A stretch of DNA of 64,000 nt. Origin: Carallia brachiata. Taxonomy: Eukaryota; Streptophyta; Magnoliopsida; Malpighiales; Rhizophoraceae. The position numbers and the translations under genes were made by a program. The stretch lies in assembly GCA_021464245.1 (NCBI GenBank), contig JADCRB010000048.1, positions 186,001-250,000 on the forward strand. The letters are read 5' to 3'. Within the stretch, counting starts at the first letter, position 1. Every line of letters starts with the position of its first letter. The notes under the pieces are model-generated. The model had not been told where the DNA came from. It worked only from the letters and a program-made list of their open reading frames with translations, and searched no databases. Positions 11,936 to 23,875 of the stretch are shown here, one piece after another.

Positions 11936-12335
11936 CACATAAACATGATCTTTTTCAAAAAATAAAAAACTTTTTTTTTAATTGAAAATAAAAACATTGA
12001 ATTCATTATAGGGAAAAACTGTTTTTCCCTGGCTGCGAACACGTAAATATGACCTTTTTCAAAATAAAAAATAATAACTCTTTTTTGGTAAAAATAAAAA
12101 CATTTAATTCATTATGAGGAATGGAATAACATCTTGTCATCTTCAAAACGCTTCGAAAATCTTTATATATGGTCACAAATGCCCAGCCATCAAAACAATT
12201 TTTGCTTCGTTAAAAAAAAAAAAATTTTGCTTCCTTAAAAAAAAAAAGCATTTTTATATATGTTCATATATGCTCACAACTGCCCGGCCATCAAAACAAT
12301 TTTTGCTTCGTGCAAAAAAAAAAAATTGGATTCAT
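11936..12335. repeat. Two small tandem duplications with A-rich tails
   Basis: A block of about 100 bp is repeated at about 11940-12035 and 12042-12120 (ATGA(T/C)CTTTTTCAAAA... ATTCATTAT). A second block is repeated at about 12166-12216 and 12265-12316 (GCCATCAAAACAATTTTTGC in both). Each block carries poly-A or poly-T runs. No coding content. Confidence 0.55.
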
Positions 12336-12417
12336 TTTATTTAGTGCAAATCTTTTTACTTCCGCTGTTACAAATTTATAATTATATTACATCAATTAAT
12401 TTTTTAAAATTGTTGCA

Positions 12418-12930
12418 CCTTTTTTTTTAACCAAAAGTAAGATGATTCATTGAACAAATAATAACCCAAACACACCATCAAAAAAAATAAAATAACACAA
12501 ACACAGAGAGCCCGCTCACAAGACTAAGCCCACAACTAAGAGCAGGGAAGCTGCCTATTTAACAAGCAGAGCCCACCAGAGCCCAAGCCCCTAAGCCTAC
12601 AAGCACCTAGGCACCCCAACAAAGAAAAAGACACGGCTCATGGGCCGGGAAAATGGCAGGCTGGCTGGAAACGGGTATGCGGGCCCAAGGCCAATCACAC
12701 AGCAAGGCCGGGAACTCGGCGTCCCACTGCAGGCGGCATGGTGACACCTCTGGCAGGGCAAAACGACGAAAGCGGAAGGGGCCACCACGAGCAGCACAAA
12801 ACAGGGCCAAGCCCACCAAAAGGCCGAGAAACGCTTCACCAATGAAGTACAAACTGCCAGCAAACTGTCGGTGAAGGAGCAGCCAAGCGGATCGCAGCCG
12901 GCGCACAATAGCAGGCTGCAATTTACAACT
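12418..12930 (-). mobile_element. Probable 3' end of a LINE-type retroposon
   Basis: Read on the minus strand, the block ends in a run of A after a segment with TTCAATGAATCATCTTACTT, which resembles the 3' ends of plant L1-type LINEs. The upstream 330 bp (12540-12925) is GC-rich compared with its neighbours and carries only overlapping low-complexity ORFs without a recognised domain. No RNase H or reverse transcriptase remnant is visible, so the call rests on the tail and on base composition. Confidence 0.35.
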
Positions 12931-12953
12931 GAATAATATTATTGCACCATTAA

Positions 12954-13218
12954 GGGTGTGTTTGTTTTCTGTAAAATATTTTACAGGAAAAAATTTTACA
13001 AGTTTTTTGGCGTTTGTTTCACATAAAATATTTTACATAGGTAAAATTTGGGAAAAATTTTCAGATTTTTCAGGTAAAATAATTTCTCCTTTTACAGAGC
13101 TGAAATTATTTTCAGAGAAAACACAAACTGTGTTATAAGTAAGTGACAAAGGAAAATCATTATTTTTATTACAAATATTTTACAAATGTAAATTATTTTA
13201 CAATAAACAAACAGACCA
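12954..13218. mobile_element. PIF/Harbinger (Tourist)-like MITE, 265 bp
   Basis: The ends are inverted repeats of about 30 bp: the left begins GGGTGTGTTTGTTTTCTGTA, and the right, read inward on the minus strand, begins TGGTCTGTTTGTTTATTGTA. The element is flanked by the trinucleotide TAA at 12951-12953 and at 13219-13221, matching the 3-bp TTA/TAA target duplication of the PIF/Harbinger superfamily. The inside is AT-rich with repeated TTTTACA words and has no ORF. Confidence 0.7.
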
Positions 13219-15587
13219 TAAATTATAAACTTACGTACAATGGTATCTATCGTGAGAATATTTATAACATACCTAATATTTAAATCTTGCAACACGTTAA
13301 TGCTAAAATTATATATAAAATTGAATACAAGCATACATTCGTTTAATTTTGAAATTGACTGCGCAAACACACATAGGTGGATACGGAAAACAAATGCAAT
13401 TGATATACGTAATTGATCTAACGACATTCATCAGTTTATTTAATTTTTATTTTTTTTAATTTAATACACATTTATAATTTAAAAATTCAAATCACTGCGT
13501 GCTCATCATGTTCCTACTTATGCGCGTCTATTTAGCTTTTTTATTTAATTTTTAATTTAACTGTTTGAGACATCAAAATTTGAATCTTTCTAATTTAAGT
13601 ACCGATTAGATTTTGAAAATCTTAATTATAATGCAAATGAGAAAAACTTAGTTTGATTAGTTTTCTAGTTGTTTTGAGGGGTTAGGCAATTATAAAGAAT
13701 GAACAAGTAAAATTTAGTCTATCATGTCATGATTTATTTTGCTCATTGAAGCAATAATTTTTGGGGCGATATTTGTTGACATATTTGTTAGTAATTAGGC
13801 ATTTGTGAATGGATTAACTATAGCCGTGTGACAATCCTAATGCACGAATAATAAAAATTTCTCATAGTACATAGAAGAATTATTAGGTAATTGGTGGGTT
13901 TCTATTGGGGCTGCTAACAAACTACATTTTGATTAAGGATTTACCCAACCAAAAGACTTTCAAAATTAGTCTATAATATCGTCGGATAAACGAGAGGGTG
14001 AAGCTAATTTAAGTTTGTGAACAATGGTTGATTATGCAGTTATAAAAAAACTATGTTTAATGACTCATTAGAGTAAATTTGACATGCTTGTTATCAAATT
14101 TTATATTTTATATTTACAATTATATACTGAAATTAATTTTTTTATCCTTTAATTGTTTTCTTCTCTTAAAGTACACATTTTTTCATTTTTATTCTATCTA
14201 TATATATAATAATTTTCTATCGCTTGATTCACTTTCATCATTTATATTAATATCATAAAATTTTATAAAGTATGGGTGCTTCTATTGCTTATATGCCAGT
14301 AAGGTTGCTTGTAGTAGTTGACCAATGGAGGTCATGGGGAAGTAAATATTTTTTTGTTTTTCGGCCTCTAAAGTAAATATATCCTACAATGTCACGGACG
14401 CGAACTCGGGAAAGATGGTTGGGTCTCATCTGGAAGTTGGGCCTTAATGGGCTTTCTTAATTTCCAGCTCATTTATAAAATGACCCTTGATTAAATAGAG
14501 GTTATCTAATGGGCCAAGATCGACCAACTCCTTCCTAGAGGTCCACAGACTTTCATTCTCTTCGCCTTCTCTGTATGTATGGCCACTGATCACATAAATG
14601 GTGGGCATTTTTTTAATTGTTTTTGGATGTGAGAAAGAGAAAGAATAAACTGCATCAACGAAGCGAAAGGACCAACTTCTACCAACTTAGAATGCAATCC
14701 ATGGTTTTGGGTCAAGACTAAGAGCCATATTAACATTCCATGTTCTGTTGGGTATAAAAATTTTGAACTTGGAATGAGCTAAATACCATGCAAGCCTTAC
14801 AGTTTGATCGCTAGTTTTGTTTTCCAAATTCCAACGATGGTAATACCGAAACCAAAAAAAAAAAAAAAGGTATCAACTTGAATAATATTAGGTATTTAGA
14901 TAACGTTCATAGGTACAATCTCAAGTTTAAAGCTATCAAATATCAGTCATTTTCTCAACATGGACAATTCATCATGCTTTATTGCTTTCTTCTATGCTTT
15001 TTATTCAGTTCAAGAGGGTGAGTCTTCATCACAACCAATTGGCAATTCAGTGAGTGCAATATTAAAATGTTCAATATTTTTCTCACTTTACAGTACCTTA
15101 GTAGTTTGCACCTAAAAAGTCTACCTTAGTACGTAATTATTATTATAAATATCAATGAAAATTTATTATATTTGCATGAGTTTTTTTTTTTTTTGCGTAA
15201 AGAATATGCTTGCGTTCTATCTGAAGTCTACCTTGGGCTTGCTGTGGTCCAAGGAAAGATGTGGGTTGTCTATGGTTTTTTGATCCAGCCTAGGTGAAAA
15301 TTTAATGGCTTGAAGCGTCTTTACTACGGTAGGAATCGGGACGTACGTAGTCATATACCTAGTTAGATCCCAGTAAATTGACTTGGGCACCTAAGTGCTG
15401 GGAAATTTACCAGTGAGGCCTGTGCATTGGACGCAGAGACTTTTGAGTTGGAATAAGTTGGATAATGGGCCGGTTTCGGAAAATCAGCTCGGGCCTCGTG
15501 TATGGTGCCAATTTGCTGCAGGTTGCCTGCGCGGCTAGCAGGGGCTCTTGGTATATGGGCCGGTTTATTGAAATTGGTCTTAATAAA

Positions 15588-15630
15588 ACTAGCTATTTAA
15601 TTCGACCAAAAAAAAAAAACTAGCTATTTA
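15588..15630 (+). mobile_element. Micro-retroposon footprint with 12-bp target duplication
   Basis: The word ACTAGCTATTTA occurs at 15588-15599 and again at 15619-15630. Between the copies lie only 19 bases: ATTCGACC followed by A's. This is what is expected of an extremely 5'-truncated LINE or SINE insertion that kept a few terminal bases and the poly-A tail. Confidence 0.7.
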
Positions 15631-17118
15631 AAAATAAGTCTTTAGTAAGACCACAAAAAATAATAAGAAATAAAAAATTAAATAAGTGTTTATTTTTAGT
15701 TTATAATTGTAAATTGAAAGAATGTCTCAATCTACAAAGTGTCTACATTTATTAAGTCTGTGAAATGCCGGCTATACATAATTTTACTCTTATTTCAGCC
15801 AAAAAAAAAAAAAAACTGTTCTATTGCTCAGCCAACCAAATATATTTTAATTGCATATTAAACAAATGTTTTAATGAATTTAAAACGAGATCCAAATGAT
15901 TTTTAAACTAGTGTTCATGAGATTAACGAGTTGTTCAGGTATTTGGACACTCAAAAATAACTAATGCTTATAATATTTTGAAGGAAGGAGGAGCTGTCTT
16001 TAAGGTAATATTTGGGGGCGTTGTTGAACTCATGTTAGTATGCTACCAACTGAATAAATTTTCTATGATCAGCCATGAAATTAGAAGTCCACAGGACAAA
16101 TCAATTTTTTATTGCAGCAATTTTGTGCTAGATTAATTGGAAAATATTGAGACAAACATGTAGCTTGGCATTCATTTTCATACAAAATGATCGTGTACGT
16201 ACCATTCATGCCTACAACAAATACTAATTTCTTTGCAAGATGCATGCCACAACACTTTGAGTAGTGTTAAATATATTGAATCTCATCTAACAATGGTGTC
16301 ATTGGTCTTGATTAGCTTTTACTAATTGTATGAACTTGTTACTTGAATAAAGGGACAATGACTTCATTTCTTGCTAATAAATTTTTTCCTTCTTTTTCTA
16401 TTGTAATGAGTCAATTCACACAAAATGATTATGAATATAACTTCCATGTTTGCACCGAAAATCTAACGAATTTGTAATTTAGTATATGCACCCATTTGTG
16501 CCTGTCAATATTTATAGTGGCTACTGATTTCTAAATAATATGTTGCAATAATTCAATCCATAGAAGAACTTGAAGCCTTGACTGCGGACAACAAAATACA
16601 GGTTTGCAGTTTTAACCATTATTTTCTTTTCTTTTTCCCCTTGGTTACCGTTATTTCTTTTTTTTTTTTTCAAAAAAACAAAAAAAAAAAGCTCCAAACC
16701 CTACTTGGTTTACATTCACAATGGATGCCGCCTACTCCTCTCGGCTTAACAAATACCCTATAATAATTGTATACAGGGCTTTTGATACATTGGCTCCGTT
16801 CGCCGGAGGCTCAATCATAACAGGCCCATATGGGAAGACAAATACATCATATTCGGCCATTCTTTAAGAAGGGAATCAGCCCATTGTCTAAAAGGGAAGC
16901 AGATTTGTTAAACATCACATTGAAAAGGAAAAACAAAGAAAGTTCCGAAACTAGGAAGTCAATCGAGGACCATTTGTAAATGCGATAAAAATTAAGAAAG
17001 CCCAATTAAGGCCCAGTATTGCGATGAGGTCCATATGTCTTGGGGATCGATTCGTGACATACTTTTACTTCCCACTCTTACTTCCCACTCTTCTGGATGC
17101 TTAGACTATATTGACAAA

Positions 17119-17167
17119 AAAAAATAAAATAATAATAATAATAACAATAACAATAATAATAAAAATC
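17119..17167. repeat. (AAT/AAC)n microsatellite
   Basis: Interrupted AAT and AAC trinucleotide repeats read directly. A short (AAAT)n tract follows at about 17259-17283. Confidence 0.85.
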
Positions 17168-18619
17168 AACCAACTGGAAATCTTGGAATCCTATTGCGAT
17201 GGGGATTACATAGACGGGTGGATTTCTACCTTCTATCCGTCGCAATCTTGATTTCCAAAAAAAATAAATAAATAAATAAATCGAAAATCTAATAGCTGGC
17301 AGGAAATCTTTCTTTGGACAAAAAAATATATCTATGGTCCAAAATAGGATTCAATTGGACTCTTTTGCAATTTTTTTTTGGAATTATTATATATTTGATG
17401 TGAATAAAGGGCAATTGATTCCAAAATCCTTAGCGATCCAATTCTTGAATCCGCGTTCCCTTGCTGCAGAAGGAGAAGCGAAGTTGACGTTGAGCAATCT
17501 AAGGGATCATTATTATTTCTCCGTTTCTTCGTCTTCAAGAGCAATGCCATTAACTTGTGGTAGTCTCCAATTTTGGTTGACAACAATCAAGCTTCTGTTC
17601 GTAGGGCATAGTTTTCTTTTTTCTTCTTTAGAAACACGTTTTTAAAGTAATGAAAAAAATTTTGACAAAAAAAGGCCACATAACTTTTTGACTGGCCAAC
17701 ATTTTGTTGACGTAGACAATATTTGATCATCGTGTAACAGTGATAATGAAAGACGAACGGAGATAGACAAATATATGATTATGAAATAGATGTAAAGTTT
17801 GGAATTAAACAAAAAAAAAGTGAATAAAAATCAAAAAGTGCCAAAATGTAATGGACAAAATCATATTTTTTGTTGAGTTCTTTTAGCTTCATGGTTCTTT
17901 GCATATAATAGAAAACATAAAAAAAATTATTATTTAAAGTTAGAATAAAAATGAAAAAATGCGTACTTTAATAAAATAATCAATGAATGAATAACAATAT
18001 TTAATTTCTACGATGGTACCGTTGAAATAAAAAAATTGCAATTTTGTTTCCCCGAAGTCAGGTTCAATTGGGAATTTGAACTTAAAGACTCCCATGAATT
18101 GAAGCAACTTCAATAATAGGTATTTTAGCTCAGTCCCATGCGTACAATTTCAAGTTTCTAAGTTATTATTAACTTACTAATTCAACATCGTTCATTAATC
18201 TCAGAAGGAGAATGCAATTGCCAATTCAGTACTGAATGCAATATATAATGGCATACGATCGACATTCAAACTTGCCCTTAGGCAAACACCAGGCTTGGCC
18301 ATTCTAATTGTCATAGTAAATAAAACTATCCATTATTTTTCTGATTTTTGTGTACCTCACGTGTGATTGTTGTCATCAATATTTATGAATGTTTATTACA
18401 CATGCATTGTTGCCCTGTCGAACAATTATCACAAGTTTATATGTATGTAAGATATGAGATGAGATTAGAATAGCATATTAATTAGTTAAGATTAAAATTC
18501 GTGGTGATGTAATACCGAATCCGTAAAATCATAAACTGTGTTTTTTATCATTCCAGGTTTCTATAAATTATTTCTGAAAAAACAGAAAAGCAAAAAGAAA
18601 GAAAAAAAAAAGCATCTAT

Positions 18620-19603
18620 CTATAAATGAGGTAAAACCCAGTCTGGTTGTGACCAATCTTTTGTGACATCAGGACAAGGCAAAATTAAGGTCGTACTCTT
18701 TTCCTCAAGGTTGAAGGCATAGAGACTTCTATCCCGAGGCATCGTGAAGTATATTGTATTGGCCTCAATTCCTGATTCCGTAGCTAGGCATGAGGTTGTG
18801 CAAAAGTTACCAATAAAGAACGCTCGGTCGCCAATACTTTCAATTTCAATGAATTCCTTCTTACCCATGTCCATCTTTTGAATTGCGATGTCACGCACAT
18901 GATGTTTTTCTCTAGAGGCCCAAAATACGAATGTCACAAGGAACACCTCGCCGCTTGATTCCACCAATCTTGACCTATACAAAGCTGCCTCCAGTACTGG
19001 CATCACTTTGATTGCCTGAGCTTTCACAATGATTTTATCACTGGTCCCAATATCTAGATTGACAAGTCTGTCTTCACATCGGTAGGAAATAAGGGCATAA
19101 ATTATTCCACCACAAGGAACAGCATCACACAGTTCGCCATCATTGTCAATCTCTAACTGTTGGTAAGACCAATCGACATTACCAGGCTTCCAAAACCTAA
19201 GAGTTGCATGACCCACTTCATCTGCATCTATAAACAGGACAATGCAGCCTGGATCATCTGGAGGTGATGAGAGGAGACAAGATGTGAATGAAAAATCACC
19301 CCAAGGAAGCAATTGGATTTTCTCCATTGAGACAGGATTCAACAGAAAGCAATCATCATCATTTGAATTAATATATTCATCAAGAAAGATCATCCAACCA
19401 AAATAACTACCCGCGTAAAGCTTTCTGCGCATTTTTTGAATGCTCTTGACATAAACACAATTTTCTGATAAACTATAGAATGTTTGGTTCTGTCCATTCT
19501 TGCCATGGATAAACATGAGCCATGGGTGCAACTGAGGAGGTGGAGGAACTGAGCGAATGTTTCGCCGCTTTTCTCGTTGCTGCTTCTCGTCAAACTCTTC
19601 CAT
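18620..19603 (-). CDS. DUF295 (KIB-type beta-propeller) protein without F-box, unit A copy
   Basis: A single uninterrupted ORF of 327 residues starts at MEEFDEKQQ. The body matches the plant DUF295 domain: HPWLMFIHGKNG near residue 27, FYSLSENCVYV, the FLLNPVSMEKIQLLPW segment (about residues 86-101), the PPDDPGCIVLF segment and a C-terminal MPRDRSLYAFNLEE. The usual N-terminal F-box (LPxxLL...) is absent; about 25 polar, proline-rich residues stand there instead. DUF295 proteins are a large plant family, many with an F-box acting in SCF ubiquitin ligases; a form without F-box may bind targets without the ligase, which is inference. The twin at 39034-40017 differs at about 20 residues and is also intact. 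No intron is needed. Confidence 0.8.
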   Translation of the reverse strand: MEEFDEKQQREKRRNIRSVPPPPQLHPWLMFIHGKNGQNQTFYSLSENCVYVKSIQKMRRKLYAGSYFGWMIFLDEYINSNDDDCFLLNPVSMEKIQLLPWGDFSFTSCLLSSPPDDPGCIVLFIDADEVGHATLRFWKPGNVDWSYQQLEIDNDGELCDAVPCGGIIYALISYRCEDRLVNLDIGTSDKIIVKAQAIKVMPVLEAALYRSRLVESSGEVFLVTFVFWASREKHHVRDIAIQKMDMGKKEFIEIESIGDRAFFIGNFCTTSCLATESGIEANTIYFTMPRDRSLYAFNLEEKSTTLILPCPDVTKDWSQPDWVLPHL

Positions 19604-22071
19604 GTTGCCTTAAGAATTTTGTTGCTATTAAACGAAAAATGCACACATGTAACTGAATATTTTAATTTTAGGAAAACTAAACAGGAATAAATTTAATGCA
19701 AATTTTCAAGAACCGAACAAATACAATGGCAAGAAAGGCAAGATAAAGTGTTTTAGGGGCACTTCGATTGTTAAAACTTAATATTTTGATTTTGGATGTA
19801 TTGAGTTTTAAGTTGAATAAGAAATATGATATTGTAGGAATTAAGAAAGCTATTCTACTGTATATCTCACTATCAAATACGTCTTTTAATGAAAAAAAAA
19901 AGCAAGAAAAAAGGATGATCCTTTGGTTGTATTTAAAATACGAATAAGAGCATCTAATTAATAAATAATTAGATTCCTGTCTGTGTTGATATGATATATA
20001 TTTTTACGAGAAATTAAATATCAAGACACATTAAGTTGATGACCAAACAATTTATGATGACATATACATATTTTTTACAAGCTTGAAAAGCATAGAGTAA
20101 GATAAAGACTTAGCTAAACTTTGATGAACCAATGAGAAAACATGACATGTTAGTCTGATACCAAGAAATCAGAAATTAAAAAAAAAAATCGAAAGAAAAT
20201 TACTTTTGGAATGATTTTGTGTATTTTTTTATAGAGATTGCTTCTAATTTCCGTATGAATTTCCAGATAGAGACACTATAAGAGCTTGGCTTCCAAAGAG
20301 CTACAAAGTCAACCTCGAATAGCAAGCAAGATGCATAGAGAATTTATGGTTGGGTTATAAGTTCACTCAAACAAAAAAAACAAACGATTGTTGCGCATAT
20401 ATCGACGCCAAGTCGCCAAGTATGCTTGTCAAAATCTATATTACGCGTTATGACCTACAAGAATGGACACCACAAAAACAATTACAGTTCAATATGTATG
20501 GATCTCTTGGCTTTAGATTAAATTAAACTATACATGTGGTTCAAAAAAAAAAAAAAAACTATACATGAAACACCAACTGACTCTTCTTTTCATGTACTTT
20601 GGATTGAAAATCATAAATTAAATAATATATATGTTGCAATCATGTGGTGCGCTGGTGCTTCTGGTTGGTTTCCAAGACTAAAATATTAGAATCCTTGAAT
20701 TCTAATAACATATATAAAAACAACATATATTTGGAAAAAAAAGAAAATATCTCGGTCCTGCCAAATTAATTTTGCACTCGTAAATAGTAGTTGCCAGACA
20801 TTGGCTATCGTACACTACAAAGAAGAACTATCTGAAAAAAAGGGACTATCGGTGGCCTTGCCCCTATGGACCATCCAAACAAATCCAATGCAAGATTAGT
20901 TATAAAAACCCACCACTTAAAAAAAAAATAAAATTGAATGCAATGCCAATTGTAGAATGTTCACAGTAGGATTGATTTATCTAGGGCCACTCCTACTATT
21001 TTGTTAACTTTTCTTTCCCGACAGAGGCTAAAAAAAACAGGTGAATCAAATGTCTTACGGCAAATTTTTGTATGCTGTTAATGTCCAACTTGGATATTTG
21101 ATTAGAGGAGAACAACTATTGATAGAATTTTTTTTTTCTACGATTGAAACTAAAACTCATGTTTTGCAGGAATTTGAAGAACAATATATTTTAGCTTCGG
21201 ACACATAAGGAATTTTCCTTGCAACTAATGAAACTAATTTTTTGTCAACAGAAAATTAGAATATAATAATATGTCAGAGTAAGAAAATTACCCGACTCCA
21301 GGAGACTATCCTTCAGATCTGTTATGCATATTTCTTTTGCCCCCTACTCTTATTTAGAAGGTTGGCAAGGGTAGTGTATATATAGGTGAAATTGTAAGAG
21401 GGCCGTTTGTGTATTATACCCCAATTAGGAGTTGGGATTCTTTTTCCTATTTGAATTCGGTATTCATCTTTCTACAAGAATAAGTATAATCGAATTCAAC
21501 TATGAAAAAAGACCGGTAGCAATTGTTTAATGCAACTTGAAACATTCAAGAGGAAAAAAAAATTTCTTTCATGTTTCCTTTTGATACAAAAAAAAAACTT
21601 GATTTTACCATGGCCACCCAAAACACAGGATAAGCAAAAATTTAATTTTACATGTTTGAGGTTTTGTATTTAAGGTTTATATTTGAATTGTTTTAATTAA
21701 ATTTTAAACGTTAATAAATTCTTTTTAATTAAGTCAAAACTTTAATCACAATGACTTTTAATTGTTAAGTATTGTGTCTGACCACATTTTAAAATTAGTA
21801 AAAATAAAAAATATGTAGTTTAAACGTCTTAAAATCAACTAAAAATAAAAATAAAAATAAGTAGAAACAATTAAACTAAAATAATATTGTATTGAAAAAT
21901 ATATCAAAAAAACAAAACAGAAACCCGAAAAATGATCGGAAATTCGTTAAATTCAAATCATTACGTTTTTCCACGATTTATATGCGATCCAAAACCTCCA
22001 AATCCTGTTTTCATTCACTCTTCTAAACAAACTTCGATCCAAAAACATCTAGAATATAAAACTTCAACCGA
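19604..22071. other. Intergenic upstream of the DUF295 gene
   Basis: No gene is recognised. It is the paralog of 40018-42472. The stretch at about 21160-21480 (ending in TGTATATATAGGTGAAATTG and an AATTAGGAGT(T/A)GG block) resembles the sequence about 1.5 kb upstream of the F-box gene (28985-29300), which suggests that the two gene neighbourhoods are old duplicates of each other. Confidence 0.5.
20525..20567 (+). mobile_element. Micro-retroposon footprint present only in unit A
   Basis: AAACTATACATG occurs at 20525-20536 and 20556-20567, around 19 inserted bases (TGGTTC plus A's). The matching place in unit B (near 40945) reads straight through with one copy of the word and no insert, an empty site. 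It is an extremely truncated poly-A retroposon that landed after the segmental duplication. Confidence 0.8.
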
Positions 22072-22251
22072 AAAAACAAAGAAAAATGCTAGGAACAGTC
22101 ACTTTTACCTTCTCTTCTACAGTTGCTGTTTACGTGACAGGTGTTGATTGGTTGTCAAAAAGTTGAATGTCAAAAATATTATAGAAATGACATTGGAAAG
22201 TGTTGATGAGAAGGTAAAAAGTAACTGGTCGTAGCAAACCTTAAAAACAAA
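22072..22251. mobile_element. Mutator-type MITE, unit A only, with 9-bp target duplication
   Basis: The element (22081-22242, 162 bp) is flanked by AAAAACAAA at 22072-22080 and 22243-22251. Unit B has a single AAAAACAAA (about 42473-42481) and no element. The termini are imperfect inverted repeats: the left opens GAAAAATGCTAGGAACAGTC and the right, read inward, opens AAGGTTTGCTACGACCAGTT. The inside matches the 200-bp units at 2201-2840. A 9-bp duplication is the mark of the Mutator superfamily. The element has no coding capacity and needs a MULE transposase in trans. Confidence 0.88.
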
Positions 22252-22257
22252 AGTTTA

Positions 22258-22740
22258 TGACACTGTCGCCCCGGACCACCGCTGCTGCCACACGTGCAGC
22301 CGCCGCAGTCAAGAGTCGCCCACCTGGAATCGCCGTGTGCCGATGTACGTATTACTACCAGCCACGCGTTGGAATCTTGCCAGAAAATCTCTGAGTAGCA
22401 GCCCGAATTCTGCTGTCTTATGCCTGCGCCGCCGCCACCCGCCGCTCTGTCACCCATTCCTGACGTTCGAGACCAAACCAGAAAGATTCGTTAGCTTCCG
22501 ATCTAGGCTTCCCTGCCGCCGACACGTCCAGATCTTGGCTCCGATCTGGGGACCCGTCGAATCCTCTTGCGCATGCCGCCGCAGCCGTCGTTCTATCGTC
22601 AGCCAAAATGTACACTGCCAAAGGCGCCACCCTCGACTCTGCTCCATTCGTCTCCGAGGCGCCCAACTGCCATGACTGAGTTCGTCGGCGCTGCCACAAA
22701 TTAAGAGCCGAGGATCATTCCTTCTTTACGTCAACCTTCA
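22258..22740. other. GC-rich island of unknown origin, unit A copy
   Basis: About 480 bp rich in GCCGCC and CGCCG words stands out from its very AT-rich surroundings. It has overlapping open frames of 60-112 codons on both strands; none shows a domain that I know, and GC-rich DNA produces such frames by chance. The unit B copy (42484-42970) differs at fewer than ten places by eye, less than the flanks. It may be a captured host-gene 5' exon or part of an unknown element. A short plus-strand frame starting at the ATG near 22608 ends after 23 codons. Confidence 0.45.
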
Positions 22741-22774
22741 AAAGTGCCGATAAATTGTGGGAAGAAGGGAACAC

Positions 22775-23410
22775 CTGAAACTTTTAGGATTGATTTTGAA
22801 CCAAGGAATTTGGGATGAATTTGTTAGGACGATACAAGTTAAAAGTTACCTATTTTATTTAGTTCCAATATTTAAAATAATAAGTTAAAATATATTTATT
22901 ATTTTATAAATATTAGGATAAAATTCTAAATTAGCGCGTAATGTTTGAGTTATAATTTAATTATAGACATAATTTTTTTTTTAGTAAAATCAGTGCCTAA
23001 CATTTTGGTTAAGGCCTATTTAAGAATAAATTTTTTTTTTTGTAAAATTAGTTCTTAAGGTTTTCGCTGTAAAATAATCTAGTACTTTTCTATTATTTGA
23101 CTGTCATATTTATCAAAAAGTACATAATCTGTTAGATTACCTATTTTATTTCATATTTTTAACAATATTATATCTTATAAAGAGGAGATCTAACATATAA
23201 CGTATTTCTTAATAAATTAAACAGTCAAATAATAAAAAAGTACTGAATTATTTTACAGTAAAAACGTTAGGGACTAATTTTGTCAAAAAAAATACTGTGT
23301 CCCTAATTAAATCTTAACCAAAACGTTGAGGACCGATTTTACAAAAAAAAAATACTGTATTTATAATTGAACTATAGCTCAAACGTTAAGCACTAATTTA
23401 AAATTTTGAC
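22775..23410. repeat. Long foldback element in unit A
   Basis: The arms are long inverted repeats: about 22928-23111 on the left and about 23224-23406 on the right, sharing words such as AGTACTTTT(C/T)TATTATTTGACTGT split across the arms and CTAACATTTTGGTTAA / TTAACCAAAACGTTGAG. A transcript would fold into a hairpin of about 180 bp per arm. Unit B keeps only the outermost right end (about 43015-43105), so it has a deletion of roughly 550 bp here. Confidence 0.65.
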
Positions 23411-23875
23411 CTCAATATTAAATAATATTATTTCTCTTATTTTTAAAAATAATTCTATTTTATCTCATAAATTAATGTTAATAATTTATACAGTTATTAA
23501 CATATACTCCTAAAAACCTTTTTTTCGTTTTTTTTATTTTTGTGAAATTTAAAAATTGTTTTTATTTCATATGAAAGAAAAAAATGAAAAGTTATCCAAC
23601 CTTTATTAAAAATAAAAAAAGCTTAATAATTAATTTTATTAAAAATATTTTTAGTTTATCAGTAATGACCCAAAAAAATTTCTAATTAAATTTTATTACG
23701 TTATTTTTGTTAGACTAATTATATATCTTTGTCAATTTTTTTTATTAAATATGTTGACATGCCATTTTATTAGACAAAATGTCATGCTCTCAGAATGTCA
23801 TGCTCTCAAATGCTGAAAATCAATTTTTTTTTCTCAAAATTTCTCAATAATTGAAAAAATAAAAAAAACAATTTA

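Larger units (their letters stand above)
13222..17474. other. Intergenic, AT-rich, with traces of an old local duplication
   Basis: No gene is recognised in these 4 kb. The part at about 13700-14010 is a diverged relative of 25600-25830 and 45200-45420 (AATTTAGTCTATCATGTCA, then GCATTTGTGA(A/G)TGGA, then a GTAATT(T)G...GGCT/CTGCTAA stretch). A tiny poly-A insertion with target duplication lies at 15588-15630. Microsatellites (AAT/AAC)n at about 17119-17167 and (AAAT)n at about 17259-17283 precede the left edge of the large duplication. Confidence 0.5.

Noticed and set aside
12597..12921. Two minus-strand ORFs of about 100 codons
   Set aside because: Cysteine- and tryptophan-rich frames in a GC-rich retroposon-like tail, overlapping each other, without any known domain.
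17334..17645. 103-codon plus-strand ORF across the left edge of unit A
   Set aside because: The frame crosses the duplication breakpoint and differs in the unit B copy; no domain.
22337..22700. Overlapping ORFs of 92-112 codons on both strands in the GC-rich island
   Set aside because: Several frames are open at once because stop codons are rare in GC-rich DNA; none has a recognisable domain.
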